DNA of 64,000 nucleotides from Marinobacter salicampi (GTDB taxonomy: Bacteria > Pseudomonadota > Gammaproteobacteria > Pseudomonadales > Oleiphilaceae). The stretch covers positions 1 to 64,000 of the forward strand of contig NZ_JAAMPF010000012.1 of the NCBI RefSeq assembly GCF_011074795.1, written 5' to 3'. The translations under genes were made by a program, and so were the position numbers. The notes below the pieces were generated by a model, which saw only the letters and a list, made by a program, of their open reading frames with translations, had not been told where the DNA came from and searched no databases. Below, one piece after another: positions 1 through 8,831 of the stretch. Within the stretch, counting starts at the first letter, position 1; the number at the start of each line of letters is the position of its first letter.

Positions 1-81
1 GGGTTGGCCTGATTGGGAGCCTGGCGGCTCCTCGAAAGCTGAAGCTTCCGCTACATTTACACAAACCACGCCTTGGCCGGT

Positions 82-1527
82 TTAAACGTAAGGAATCAGG
101 GATTCGCCGTAGAGGTGCAGCTCTTCCAGGATCTCGCGCTTTTGTTGCGGCAGCTCCGGGTCTGCGGCCAGGTTCTGCAGTGTCTTGAAGTAGCCTTCCA
201 GTGACCGCCAGCCTTTTTTGGGCTGCATCAGGCGCTCCTGACGGAATTGCTCCCAGCGCTCCTGCTCTTCTGAAATCAGGCTGTCGGGGTAGTTTCTGGC
301 CCGGTAGCGGAAAAGCATTTCCGCAAGTCGCGGGTCTTCAAAGGCGATTTCCAGCTCACCCAGCGTCTCGACCGGCTGCTGCAATACCCAGTTGAGCTTT
401 TCGCGGTCTCCCTTGCTGATGAAACCACCAGCATAGAGTTGCTCGTCCGGGTCTGTGAGTTCGCCCTCGTGGGAGTGATCAAAAGCCTGGGCGATTCGGG
501 CTGGCAGATCCTGGGCCTGGCGCAACAGCCCAAGGTGACTGCGCAACTTTTCTCCGTCCAGCGCAAGTGCCTGCAGCCTTTCCGGTGCCAGGCTTTTGAG
601 CATGGTGGCGGGGGCGAGCACGGGGCATTTGTTCAGTTGAACCCCTTTCAGCGCAAACCGAGGGACGCCCTCCCCCAGTGCCGCCTGGGTAGTAAACACC
701 CGGGCCCGGATCTCATCCGGCGCGGCAGCAATCAGATCGGTAGGATCCTCCCGGAGATCATACACAATCACCAGGTTCTTGTTGGTCGGGTGCTCGGCGA
801 TGGGCACCACCATGGCACAGCAACCACGGGTTGCCGGGTACTTGGCGGAAATATGGAACACCGGCTTGAGGGCAACAGAGTCAAGCAAGGCCCGGGCAGA
901 ATGTTTGTCCTTGTTCTGAAGTACAAAGTTGAAGAGCTTGGGTTGCTTCTCCCTGATCAGCCGGGCCACCGCCAGGGTTGCCTCCACATCAGACATGGCG
1001 TCGTGGGCGCTCTCATGCTGGATGCCATTGGCTGCGGTCAGCTCCTCAAGACGAAAGCTGGGGCTGCCGTCCTCCTTCATGGGCCAGTTGATGCCCTCCG
1101 GACGCAGGGCGTAGGTCAGCCTGACCATATCGATGATATCCCAACGGGAATTGCCGTTCTGCCATTCCCGACCATAGGGGTCGCGCAGGTTCCGGTACAG
1201 GGTATGGCGGGTGACCTCGTCGTCGAACCGCAGGCTGTTGTAGCCCACGACACAGGTACCCGGCTGACTGAAGGCTTCGTTGATCTGACCGATGAACTCG
1301 GCTTCCGGAAACCCCTCCTGCACGGCTTTCTGGGGGGTTATACCGGTGATCAGGCAGGCTTGGGGGTCAGGCAGGTAGTCATCCGCAGGCTTGCAGTAAA
1401 TGACGAGGGGCTCTTCGATGATATTGAGGTCGGCGTCGGTCCTCACCCCCGCAAACTGGGACGGCCGGTCGTGAACCGGGTCCACGCCGAAGGTTTCATA
1501 ATCATGCCAGTAGAATGAACGAATCAC
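82..1527 (-). CDS. sbcB: Exodeoxyribonuclease I
   Basis: A 481-residue protein that aligns along its length with the SbcB/ExoI family, which degrades single-stranded DNA 3' to 5' and acts in mismatch repair and recombination. The N-terminus carries the DEDD exonuclease motif DYETFG at residues 9-14, followed by the family blocks PSQFAGVRTD and KPADDYLP and, further on, LITGITPQ. Length matches the roughly 475-residue E. coli enzyme. The chosen start puts the catalytic motif eight residues in, as in E. coli. It stands alone on the minus strand. The 81 bases beyond its stop contain a small hairpin (arms 16-21 and 26-31) without a T-run, so no convincing terminator is visible. Confidence 0.95.
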   Translation of the reverse strand: MIRSFYWHDYETFGVDPVHDRPSQFAGVRTDADLNIIEEPLVIYCKPADDYLPDPQACLITGITPQKAVQEGFPEAEFIGQINEAFSQPGTCVVGYNSLRFDDEVTRHTLYRNLRDPYGREWQNGNSRWDIIDMVRLTYALRPEGINWPMKEDGSPSFRLEELTAANGIQHESAHDAMSDVEATLAVARLIREKQPKLFNFVLQNKDKHSARALLDSVALKPVFHISAKYPATRGCCAMVVPIAEHPTNKNLVIVYDLREDPTDLIAAAPDEIRARVFTTQAALGEGVPRFALKGVQLNKCPVLAPATMLKSLAPERLQALALDGEKLRSHLGLLRQAQDLPARIAQAFDHSHEGELTDPDEQLYAGGFISKGDREKLNWVLQQPVETLGELEIAFEDPRLAEMLFRYRARNYPDSLISEEQERWEQFRQERLMQPKKGWRSLEGYFKTLQNLAADPELPQQKREILEELHLYGESLIPYV

Positions 1528-1595
1528 GAACTGCGGGCTCCTGCGCCGGTATTATCGGAAACTTCGGCGCAGTCTAGCAGATGTTGCCGGCGAGC

Positions 1596-2468
1596 TCAGA
1601 ACAGCCCGTGACCGCGGTCGATATACTCAGTCCGTGCCCGGGGTACGCCATTTTGCAGGGTCTGCAGGTCCAGCGTCATGCTGGTGGGCACGTTGAAGAA
1701 TACGCCCGGGTCAGTGGTTACCGTGCCTGTACCGTCGACATCGGTCCATTCAACCGCCTGCTTCTGGAATGAGAGGAAGAAGTCTTCTGCGAAACCCACC
1801 GTGCCATCATCGTTGGCCGTGCCTATATCCAGGGTTTTCAGGTTGGACAGCGGCGCGCACTGGGTGGAAGCGCCGCTGGCACAGTCCGTGGCGCCGGCAA
1901 GCCCGACATGGGTGGCCCTGTAGTTGGTGACTGAAGAGGCGTCGTTGTAGAGAACCGCCGCAGAGCGGGCACCGGTTTCGTCTTCTATCTGCAACCCCAG
2001 GTTACCGCTAAAGCTCGCGATATCCCCGGAGAGCGTGCCCCTCGCCTTGTTCAGCCCAAAGCGGAAGCCGACCACTTCGCCGTTCTGCTCGGCCAACTCG
2101 AAGTATGGGTCCGCCCCCACAAAAGGCACTATGTCCCCGACCTCATAGGTCTGGCCGTCCAGCTGAACGGTGGTGGCGTCCCGGGCTATGTGGCCCAGTG
2201 ACAAATGATCGACCGCCAGATCAGTGCCCGCTTCTGTTTCGCCCAGCGCGACCGTATCGATGTTGGTCTGTATTTCCGCATCCATACCCATGGTGACCCG
2301 GGTAAACTGCTCTGAGGTACCGACCGTTCGGTCAATAGCAATCATCGCCTGCCCCTGAACCTGACCCATCTCTTCATCGGAAATAGGCTCAAGGTCTGCC
2401 TGTGCATAACCCGCAACAAACAGCCATATCAGGCTTGGGATGACGTACCTGTACGCGTCCCTGTTCAT
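1596..2468 (-). CDS. Secreted protein with N-terminal SDEEMGQVQGQA-type motif, function unknown
   Basis: A 290-residue protein with a Sec signal peptide (hydrophobic stretch near residues 8-20, likely cleavage after YAQA). The mature N-terminus reads LEPISDEEMGQVQGQA. This resembles the short motif (SDxEL..VxGQA) at the start of many secreted proteins of Marinobacter, Acinetobacter and Pseudomonas labelled DUF6160 or FilA-like; that link is from memory of the family and not certain. The rest is rich in Asp, Thr and Gly with no recognised catalytic motif and no lipobox. It ends with ARTEYIDRGHGLF. It lies 68 bases upstream of sbcB on the same strand but with no sign of a shared function. Confidence 0.7.
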   Translation of the reverse strand: MNRDAYRYVIPSLIWLFVAGYAQADLEPISDEEMGQVQGQAMIAIDRTVGTSEQFTRVTMGMDAEIQTNIDTVALGETEAGTDLAVDHLSLGHIARDATTVQLDGQTYEVGDIVPFVGADPYFELAEQNGEVVGFRFGLNKARGTLSGDIASFSGNLGLQIEDETGARSAAVLYNDASSVTNYRATHVGLAGATDCASGASTQCAPLSNLKTLDIGTANDDGTVGFAEDFFLSFQKQAVEWTDVDGTGTVTTDPGVFFNVPTSMTLDLQTLQNGVPRARTEYIDRGHGLF

Positions 2469-3118
2469 ATCGTCTTGTCTCTGAATAAGCTCGAGTGTTG
2501 ATGTCCAGACTCAGCTGCGGTTTATTGTTCTAGTGTGCCGTCTGGGTAATTCGCTGACCTACTGCGTGACGCTGAGGCCTCTGGCCAAGGCGCCGGTCCG
2601 CCGGTGTGGTGGTTCCACATCAAGGGCTGGCAACACCGGCCAGAGGCCACAGCGTCTCGCCCTTCGGGAGCCACTGAGGACTTTGAGAGCGGCGTTGCGC
2701 TGACTAGATTTGGAGCCACCAAACCTTCGCCATCGCGCCTTGCTCTCAAAGTCCTCAGTGGCTCAGTAGGTTAGCGAATTACCCAGACGGCACACTGGTA
2801 TGACTGACCGCAGCGCCACTATAGCGAAGCCGTTATGGTCAATGGCGTGACACTAGTCACATTGGGCCAAAACAGACGGATTGGTTCCCGGGTTTATAAA
2901 GGGTTTATGAGGGCGGTCTCAATTTTTTCGGTAATTCAATAATTTGGAACATCTGTCTCAATTAGAGACGGAAGCGATGTATCTGTAACAGGATCGTAAA
3001 AACCGGTCAGCTCAACATGGCCCGGCTACACTTACCCTGGCGATCTGATCTACACTCAGGCCAACAGTCACCGATTCACGCCATTCACCAATCGACCCAA
3101 CGAAGGGCCCGACCCTGC
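2469..3118. other. Gene-free region of 650 bases with a structured element and candidate operators
   Basis: No convincing gene is present; the open frames here fall inside inverted repeats. The left 330 bases hold the multi-hairpin element described separately at 2532-2796. The right part, ahead of the response regulator gene, is AT-richer and carries a short inverted repeat at 2955-2969 (GTCTC-aatta-GAGAC) and a half-site GGTCTCAATT about 40 bases earlier. These could be an operator or promoter region for the downstream signalling genes, but no clear -35/-10 pair was chosen. Confidence 0.6.
2532..2796. repeat. 265-bp nested inverted-repeat element (outer stem plus two inner hairpins)
   Basis: Seen directly. 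The outer arms 2532-2564 and 2764-2796 are 33 bases long and complementary with one mismatch. Inside them are two further stems: 2568-2586 with 2638-2656 (19 bases, one mismatch, 51-base loop) and 2668-2690 with 2742-2764 (23 bases, perfect, 51-base loop). The whole could fold as a three-way junction with almost no unpaired bases between stems. A further 8-base pair (2514-2521 with 2807-2814) flanks it. No target-site duplication or transposase is visible. It may be a miniature inverted-repeat element or a structured RNA; the sequence alone does not decide. Confidence 0.85.
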
Positions 3119-4123
3119 ATGACCATGCGCGTTCTGATTTGCGACGACTCAGCAATGGCCCGCAAGCAGATGGCCCGGGCTCTGCCTGCGGACTGGGATG
3201 TGGAAACGTCCTTTGCGATTGACGGCCACGAGGCGCTAATAAAGGTTAAGGGCGGAGGCGCGGATATACTGTTCCTCGACCTGAACATGCCCGAGCTCGA
3301 CGGCTACAGTGTTCTGGAGGCCATCAATAAGGCCGACCTCCAGGTGCTTACCATCGTTGTGTCCGGCGACATCCAGCCCCAGGCCCGGGACCGGGTGCGT
3401 AAAATGGGCGCCATTGATTTCATCAGGAAACCCACCGAGCCCGAACTGGTTGCCCGGCTTCTGCAGGACTTTGGCCTGTACCGGCCCGGCGACACCCGGG
3501 CCGCTGCCCGGTCTGCGCAGGGCGCTGGCACGGTAGGCCCCAAAACCACCCTTAACGATTACCTGCAGGAACTTTCCAACGTGGCCATGGGACGGGCCGC
3601 TGACCTGCTGGCGCGATTACTGAAGGTGTTCGTAAAGCTGCCTGTGCCCAAGGTGGCCATGATTGCCCGCTCCGAACTTAGCATGGCCCTGTCGGCTGCT
3701 GAAGAGTCCACCTATTCGGCGGTGTGCCAGGGGTTTATCGGCGCCGGCGTGGCGGGGGAAGCCATGTTGCTGTTCTCCGATGCCAGCTTCGAGGATATGG
3801 CCCACCTGCTCCAGTACGACGACCTCAGCTCGGAGGCATTGGAGGTGGAGGTGCTGATGGACATGTCCAGCATTCTGTTCGGTGCCTTCCTGAAAGGGCT
3901 TGGGGATCAGCTTGACCTCAAACTGGGGCTCGGGCATCCGACCGTGCTCGGCCAGCACCGGCACATCAGCGATCTGCTGGAACATCACAGCAAGCACTCA
4001 GAGCAGCTGCTGGCCATCGAAATCAACTACGCCATCGAAGACTATGCCATTGCCTGTGACCTGCTGGTGCTGTTAACAGAAGACTCCATCCCCCGGCTTG
4101 AGAAAAGCCTGGGCTACGCGTGA
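3119..4123 (+). CDS. Response regulator: CheY-like receiver fused to a CheC/CheX-type domain
   Basis: With the start at 3119 the product is 334 residues. An in-frame start 34 codons earlier exists, but the receiver begins at MTMRVLICDD, so the later ATG is preferred. The receiver (1-120) has the acidic pair D9-D10, phospho-acceptor D54 in FLDLNMPELDG, and K104. The remaining part (about 150-334) resembles the CheC/CheX/FliY phosphatase fold. At the expected E-x-x-N catalytic motif the sequence reads MDMSSILFG, that is Asp and Ser, so phosphatase activity is doubtful. It is followed directly by a diguanylate cyclase gene starting 61 bases after its stop, which suggests one c-di-GMP signalling unit. 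Confidence 0.85.
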   Translation: MTMRVLICDDSAMARKQMARALPADWDVETSFAIDGHEALIKVKGGGADILFLDLNMPELDGYSVLEAINKADLQVLTIVVSGDIQPQARDRVRKMGAIDFIRKPTEPELVARLLQDFGLYRPGDTRAAARSAQGAGTVGPKTTLNDYLQELSNVAMGRAADLLARLLKVFVKLPVPKVAMIARSELSMALSAAEESTYSAVCQGFIGAGVAGEAMLLFSDASFEDMAHLLQYDDLSSEALEVEVLMDMSSILFGAFLKGLGDQLDLKLGLGHPTVLGQHRHISDLLEHHSKHSEQLLAIEINYAIEDYAIACDLLVLLTEDSIPRLEKSLGYA

Positions 4124-4184
4124 CCGACAACGGCCCACCTACCCCGATGCTCTGCCAGGGCCCGAAATAATTGAGGACGACTCC

Positions 4185-5147
4185 ATGGCCGCTGACGACA
4201 GCGACATCAAATCCTTCCATTGGCTGATGGACATGCTCGAGTCCGTGGAGATGGGCCTGGTGGTGCTCGACCTGGATTACCGTGTGCAGGTCTGGAACGG
4301 GTTCATGGAGAACCACAGCGGCATCACCGCCAGCCGCATACGCGACCGCAACCTGTTCGATGTGTTTCCGGACCTGCCCAGGGCCTGGCTGGCCCGCAAG
4401 GTAGAGTCGGTGGCCCTGCTCAACACCCGCACCTTTACCTCCTGGGAGCAGCGCCCCTACCTGTTCCGCTTCCGAAATACCCGGCCGATCACCGGCACAG
4501 AAGAGTACATGTATCAGAACCTGACCATCAGCCCGCTGTCTGCCCCGAACGGCACCATCGAAAAGATCTGCATCATGGTCTATGACGTTACCGATGTGGC
4601 CTCAGGCCGGATGGCGCTGGAACGGGCCAATGTGCAGTTGGAAAAACTCAGCATGACTGACCGCCTGACCGGCCTGCTGAATCGGGGTACCTGGGAGAAC
4701 CTGGTAGATGCCGAGTTCGAGCGCCACCGCCGCTACGGAAACCCTACAGCTCTGGTCATGTTCGACATTGATCACTTCAAACTGGTGAACGATACCTACG
4801 GCCATCTGCCGGGGGACGAAGTGATAAAGCATACCGCCCATGTCATCCGAACCAGCCTACGCCAGTCAGACCTGGCCGGTCGTTATGGCGGCGAGGAGTT
4901 TGGCATCATCCTGCCAGAGACCGATGCTGAAGGGGCACGCATTATCTGCGAACGGATAAGGGAAGCCATCGCCAGCAGTGTTGTGAACACCTCCGTGGCC
5001 GACATCCAGTACACCGTCAGCATGGGCGTCGCGCCCCTGACCGACAAGCCCGACAACCACATGCAATGGCTGGAGCAAGCTGATAATGCGCTCTACGCTG
5101 CCAAGGAGAATGGACGTAATAAAGTGGTGGTATTCGGGGACCGTTGA
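4185..5147 (+). CDS. PAS-GGDEF diguanylate cyclase
   Basis: Predicted to make cyclic di-GMP from two GTP in the cytoplasm. The start at 4185 (MAADDSDIK) is chosen because GAGGA lies at 4173-4177, seven bases ahead; an earlier in-frame ATG at 4098 would overlap the upstream gene. The product has 320 residues: a PAS-like sensor domain at about 10-140 (GLVVLDLDYRVQVWN), a short coiled linker, then a GGDEF domain with active-site GGEEF at 235-239 and an inhibitory-site motif RQSD at 226-229, correctly five residues before it, so product feedback is expected. No membrane segment. Probably co-transcribed with the CheY-CheC type regulator. Confidence 0.92.
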   Translation: MAADDSDIKSFHWLMDMLESVEMGLVVLDLDYRVQVWNGFMENHSGITASRIRDRNLFDVFPDLPRAWLARKVESVALLNTRTFTSWEQRPYLFRFRNTRPITGTEEYMYQNLTISPLSAPNGTIEKICIMVYDVTDVASGRMALERANVQLEKLSMTDRLTGLLNRGTWENLVDAEFERHRRYGNPTALVMFDIDHFKLVNDTYGHLPGDEVIKHTAHVIRTSLRQSDLAGRYGGEEFGIILPETDAEGARIICERIREAIASSVVNTSVADIQYTVSMGVAPLTDKPDNHMQWLEQADNALYAAKENGRNKVVVFGDR

Positions 5148-5170
5148 TTGCTGGCCCTGAAACGCAATAA

Positions 5171-5218
5171 GCCGTGAAGGGCGCGTATCCCGGTTCGAGA
5201 TAACGCGCCCTTCACGGC
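5171..5218. terminator. Perfect 16-bp inverted repeat, terminator-like
   Basis: Arms 5171-5186 and 5203-5218 are perfectly complementary (GCCGTGAAGGGCGCGT) around a 16-base loop, 23 bases after the diguanylate cyclase stop. There is no T-run on either side, so it may stop transcription weakly, protect mRNA ends, or act as a protein site between the convergent cyclase and mvaT genes. Confidence 0.55.
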
Positions 5219-5296
5219 CATAGGGCAATCCGTACAAGCCTTACTTCAAGAAGCCCTGTTGCCAGACGCCTGCATCAAAGAAGCTCCGGTCAGCTT

Positions 5297-5665
5297 TTAG
5301 TCCTGCTGCCAGCTTTGAACGGTGGCCTTACCATGCTTCTGGCGCCATTCATTCAGGGTCTTGTGGTTGCCGCCGCGGGTCTGGACCACCTCACCGGTGT
5401 TCGGGTTCTTGTAGGTCTTCAGGGGGCGCTTGGGCCGGCTTGTGGCGCCGCTGTCGGTTTTACCACCGACAACTGCTGGATCAATGGCACCCAGAACCTG
5501 AAGAACGTCTTTAGGTGACTTGTCATACTCTTTCATTAACGCGCGAACTTTTTCTTCAAACTGCAGTTCATGTTTAAGCGCGTTGTCCTGTTCAAGCTGA
5601 CGCAGTTCCTCAGTGAGCTTCTCCATAAGCTGCTTTTTCTGATAGTAGTCATTAATCTTAGCCAT
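5297..5665 (-). CDS. mvaT: MvaT/TurB-type H-NS-like xenogeneic silencer
   Basis: A 122-residue nucleoid protein that aligns well with Pseudomonas MvaT: an N-terminal coiled coil rich in Glu, Lys and Leu (about 5-60, with LEQDNALKHELQFEEKVRAL), a linker, and a C-terminal DNA-binding region with YKNPNTGEVVQTRGGNHKTL. The RGGN segment corresponds to the AT-hook-like loop that inserts into the minor groove of AT-rich DNA in MvaT. The ATG at 5665 is preferred; a TTG sits just before it. The gene lies next to the AT-rich polysaccharide locus, the type of DNA such proteins silence. That it controls this locus is inference. Confidence 0.9.
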   Translation of the reverse strand: MAKINDYYQKKQLMEKLTEELRQLEQDNALKHELQFEEKVRALMKEYDKSPKDVLQVLGAIDPAVVGGKTDSGATSRPKRPLKTYKNPNTGEVVQTRGGNHKTLNEWRQKHGKATVQSWQQD

Positions 5666-5988
5666 CAATTAAACCCTTGTTTGAACCAATAATGTGGAGC
5701 TCGCCTGAACTGCCGAATATTACGAGGAAACCGTTTAACATTCTAATAAAACATGGCGAGCTCATCAAAAATGGCGAGGAGTCTTTGAGAACCGACCAAA
5801 AATATTAAATACCGCCTGGTAATACGGCCTGAACTGATAGTAAACCAGAGATTTTATATTCGCAATTATAATAACAGAGTTTAATAAACGAAAACGGCCG
5901 GAGCATTCCGGCCGATTCTTTTATTGCCTTTCAAAACCACCGCTTTTAAAACCAGCTCACGGCAGGGATATGTAAGGCTTGTGTATAG
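5666..5988. other. Gene-free AT-rich intergenic region between mvaT and the polysaccharide locus
   Basis: About 320 bases with no open frame of note. The left part should hold the mvaT promoter (the gene reads away to the left). The right part holds the hairpin terminator at 5895-5914 that closes the polysaccharide operon. The direct repeat ATGGCGAG(C/G)A occurs near 5753 and 5770. Confidence 0.5.
5895..5914 (-). terminator. Hairpin terminator closing the polysaccharide locus
   Basis: An 8-bp GC-rich stem (5895-5902 with 5907-5914, CGGCCGGA/TCCGGCCG) with a GCAT loop. Read on the minus strand it is followed by a T-rich run (TTTTCGTTT); on the plus strand ATTCTTTTATT follows, so it may work both ways. 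It lies 75 bases after the stop of the nucleotide-sugar dehydrogenase, the last gene of the locus. Confidence 0.8.
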
Positions 5989-7251
5989 TCACAGGCGCAG
6001 GTCGGCACTACCCAGGGGCAGAATACCTTTAAGGTCAAACAACACGCCTTTGTCTTTCATCAATTCACGGAACTGTGGAGCTGTCATGGCGGCGTATTCA
6101 CGGTGGGGTACGGTTAGTACAACCGCATCGTAATAGCCTGGTTCGGGGTTATCGATAAGTTTCAGACCATACTCATGCATAGCTTCGTCATTGTCCGCCC
6201 AGCAATCGGTTACATCCACCTTGCACCCGAACTCAGCCAGCTCCTTTATCACATCAACAACCCGGGTATTACGAAGATCAGGGCAGTTTTCCTTGAAGGC
6301 CAGACCCATGATTAATACCTTTGAGCCCGCTACCGCCTGGCCGGATTTAATCATGGCCTTGATCAGTTCAGACGAGGCATAAGCGCCCATGTTGTCATTG
6401 ACTCTTCGCCCGGCAAGGATCATTTCAGGATGATAACCCACCGCCTGAGCCTTATGGGTCAGGTAGTATGGGTCCACGCCGATACAGTGACCACCCACCA
6501 ACCCTGGCTTGAACGGCAGGAAGTTCCATTTGGTGCCGGCCGCTGCCAATACTTCATGGGTATCAATCCCCAATCGCGAAAAGATCATTGAAAGCTCATT
6601 CATCAAGGCAATGTTCACATCCCGCTGGGTGTTTTCAATTACCTTGGCGGCTTCTGCGACTTTTATGGAACTCGCCTTATGAGTACCGGCCGTAATGATA
6701 CTGGCGTAAAGCTCATCAACTTCGTCTGCAATAGCCGGCGTGGAGCCGGAAGTCACCTTCTTTATGGTGGTGACCCGGTGCTCCTTGTCGCCCGGGTTAA
6801 TACGCTCGGGGCTGTAGCCGGCATAGAAATCCTGGTTAAAGGTAAGGCCGGAAACTTTTTCCAGAATGGGCACGCACACTTCTTCTGTTGCGCCCGGGTA
6901 AACTGTGGACTCGTAAATAACGATGTCACCCTGTTTCAGGACCTTGCCGACGGATTCGCTGGCTTTGATCAGGGGGGTAAGATCCGGGGTTTTAAAGGCA
7001 TCGATTGGTGTGGGGACGGTTACTATGAAGACCTGGCAATCCCGGACATCTTCCAGTTTGTCAGTAAAGGACAACCCTTTTGCCCTTGAAAACTCTTCTT
7101 CTGAAATCTCTCGCGTGAAATCTATGCCTTTGTTGAGTTCGCCAATGCGTTTGGCATTAATATCAAAACCAACAATTTCCCGCTTTTCACCAAAAGCCGC
7201 AGCGAGAGGGAGACCTACATAGCCAAGGCCGATGACTGCAATTTTCTTCAT
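5989..7251 (-). CDS. UDP-N-acetylhexosamine 6-dehydrogenase (TviB/WbpO type)
   Basis: Oxidises C6 of a UDP-HexNAc to the uronic acid with two NAD+. Start at 7251 gives 420 residues beginning [17 protein letters not shown], with the Rossmann motif GLGYVG at 8-13. A longer frame adds 13 residues without homology. The catalytic Cys is C256 in [13 protein letters not shown]203 lies in the [11 protein letters not shown] block. The sequence looks more like TviB/WbpO than WbpA. With wbpB, wbpD and wbpE homologues in the same locus, the most economical substrate is UDP-GlcNAc, giving UDP-GlcNAcA for WbpB; UDP-GalNAc cannot be excluded. Last gene of the minus-strand cluster before the terminator. Confidence 0.9.
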   Translation of the reverse strand: MKKIAVIGLGYVGLPLAAAFGEKREIVGFDINAKRIGELNKGIDFTREISEEEFSRAKGLSFTDKLEDVRDCQVFIVTVPTPIDAFKTPDLTPLIKASESVGKVLKQGDIVIYESTVYPGATEEVCVPILEKVSGLTFNQDFYAGYSPERINPGDKEHRVTTIKKVTSGSTPAIADEVDELYASIITAGTHKASSIKVAEAAKVIENTQRDVNIALMNELSMIFSRLGIDTHEVLAAAGTKWNFLPFKPGLVGGHCIGVDPYYLTHKAQAVGYHPEMILAGRRVNDNMGAYASSELIKAMIKSGQAVAGSKVLIMGLAFKENCPDLRNTRVVDVIKELAEFGCKVDVTDCWADNDEAMHEYGLKLIDNPEPGYYDAVVLTVPHREYAAMTAPQFRELMKDKGVLFDLKGILPLGSADLRL

Positions 7252-7343
7252 ATTGATAACACCCGATATTTCATAAGTACGTGTCGGCATTTAACGGATA
7301 CTGAGCCGTAAACACAAGCAATAGTGAACTTTTATCGGCCTGG

Positions 7344-8747
7344 CTAGGCGCTTGGTATCACTACTTGCGAACTCAGCTTCGTTTCAAGCAACTGTTTAAA
7401 AGCAAACTTCACAGAATCTTCCCCGTGAACAATCCGTATTTCTTTTGGCTGTGCCGGAATCCCGGTTATAAAGCGCATCAGGTCTGACTGACCCGCATGG
7501 GCCGAGTAGCCGCCAACCTGATGGACCTGGGCCCGTATATCAAAACGCTCTCCGTCCAGCTCAACCCAGCCGCCGCCAGGTCCATAGGTAAGGATGTCCC
7601 GCCCCGGCGTACCCTTGGCCTGGTAGCCTACAAACAATACATCATTCCGGGCCTCGCCCAGCATTGCCTTCAGGTAGTTCACCACCCTGCCGCCGGCGCA
7701 CATGCCGGACCCGGCAATCACCACACAGGGGCGGTGGGAGCGTGCCAGATAATCGACAGCGTTCAGGTGGTCGCTGTGCTCATTAATGACCGTTAGCTGC
7801 TCGAAGGACAACGGATGGCGGCCATGGTGGACGCGGTCCAGCGCTTCCGCATCCCAGAACGGCTTCAGCTTCCGGTATATGCCGGTAAAGGTCGCCGCCA
7901 GGGGTGAGTCCACCACAATTTCAAGATCCTGCCAGGTCAGCCCTCTCGTGGTAGAACGAATGTCCTCATGCCCGAACTCGTGGATCAGACCTTCAATCTC
8001 ATAAAGCAGATCCTGAGTCCTACCAATACTGAAGGCCGGTATCAGAACGGTGCCGCCGTCTTCGAGGGCGTGTTCCAGAATGGCTTTCAGCCGGTAACGG
8101 AGAGTCTCCCGCTCCTCGTGATCCTTGTCGCCGTAGGTACTCTCGATGACCAACCGGTCGCACGACTCCGGAGACACGGCATCTGGCAGCAAAGGCGAAT
8201 GGGTAGCGCCCAGGTCACCACTGAACACGATGCGTTCGCGAACACCCTCACTGAAGGCATCGCACTCCACATAGGCGGAGCCCAGGATATGCCCGGCCCG
8301 CTGCAAACGCACGCTCAGGCTCTGGCTCTCCCCGTTCACTATTTCATGCCATTGATCATAGGGCACGGGCACGATCATCGAGGTGAGAAGGTCAAGCACC
8401 TGCTCGATCAAGCGTTTATCCCGGGTAAAGCCAATTTTCAGGGCATCCCTGAGGATCTCCGGCAGCATAATGGCCGAAGGCTCGGAACAAATAATCGGGC
8501 CCTTGAAGCCGGCAATCAGGAGGTAGGGAATGCGCCCAACATGATCAATGTGCACATGGGTGACCACAAGCGCCTTGATATGCTCAATGGGGAAGTCCAC
8601 AGAAAGGCTGGAGGCCGACCCCTGGTTACCCGCCTCCTCGCCCTGGAACAGACCGCAGTCAATGAGAATGGCAGCATTGCCAACCTTCAGCTCATGGCAG
8701 GAGCCGGTAACGCCATCGGTGGCGCCGTGGTGAGATAGTTCTATCAA
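7344..8747 (-). CDS. Beta-CASP metallo-beta-lactamase-fold protein (RNA-processing exonuclease type)
   Basis: 467 residues. The metallo-beta-lactamase metal motif HVHIDH is at 64-69, with further ligands in AGHILGS and FSGDLG. The beta-CASP signature follows: ESTYGD, then PAFSIGRTQDLL, GSGMCAGGR and a C-terminal GYSAHAGQ histidine block. Members of this group (CPSF73/YSH1-like) cleave RNA or act as 5'-3' exonucleases; the target here is unknown. It sits between the WbpM-like gene and the nucleotide-sugar dehydrogenase, an unusual place for an RNA enzyme. A second, diverged member is at 30490 on the other side of the locus. Confidence 0.88.
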   Translation of the reverse strand: MIELSHHGATDGVTGSCHELKVGNAAILIDCGLFQGEEAGNQGSASSLSVDFPIEHIKALVVTHVHIDHVGRIPYLLIAGFKGPIICSEPSAIMLPEILRDALKIGFTRDKRLIEQVLDLLTSMIVPVPYDQWHEIVNGESQSLSVRLQRAGHILGSAYVECDAFSEGVRERIVFSGDLGATHSPLLPDAVSPESCDRLVIESTYGDKDHEERETLRYRLKAILEHALEDGGTVLIPAFSIGRTQDLLYEIEGLIHEFGHEDIRSTTRGLTWQDLEIVVDSPLAATFTGIYRKLKPFWDAEALDRVHHGRHPLSFEQLTVINEHSDHLNAVDYLARSHRPCVVIAGSGMCAGGRVVNYLKAMLGEARNDVLFVGYQAKGTPGRDILTYGPGGGWVELDGERFDIRAQVHQVGGYSAHAGQSDLMRFITGIPAQPKEIRIVHGEDSVKFAFKQLLETKLSSQVVIPSA

Positions 8748-8831
8748 CTTCAGGAAACTCCTTTTCCTATTTATATTTTATCTTTCTTTTCTTTGAGCAG
8801 GTTCTAGATACACCCGGGTGGGGGCCGGCCA

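Noticed and set aside
16..31. Hairpin GGAGCC-tggc-GGCTCC after sbcB as a terminator
   Set aside because: Only six base pairs and no T-run on the minus strand; too weak to list as a terminator.
439..1518. 359-codon open frame on the plus strand opposite sbcB
   Set aside because: Antisense to a clear exonuclease I gene; composition (many His, Gly, Arg) is typical of antisense frames in GC-rich DNA.
2522..2749. 75-codon open frame on the minus strand
   Set aside because: It lies inside the nested inverted-repeat element; its codons are explained by the stems, and no Shine-Dalgarno sequence or homology is visible.
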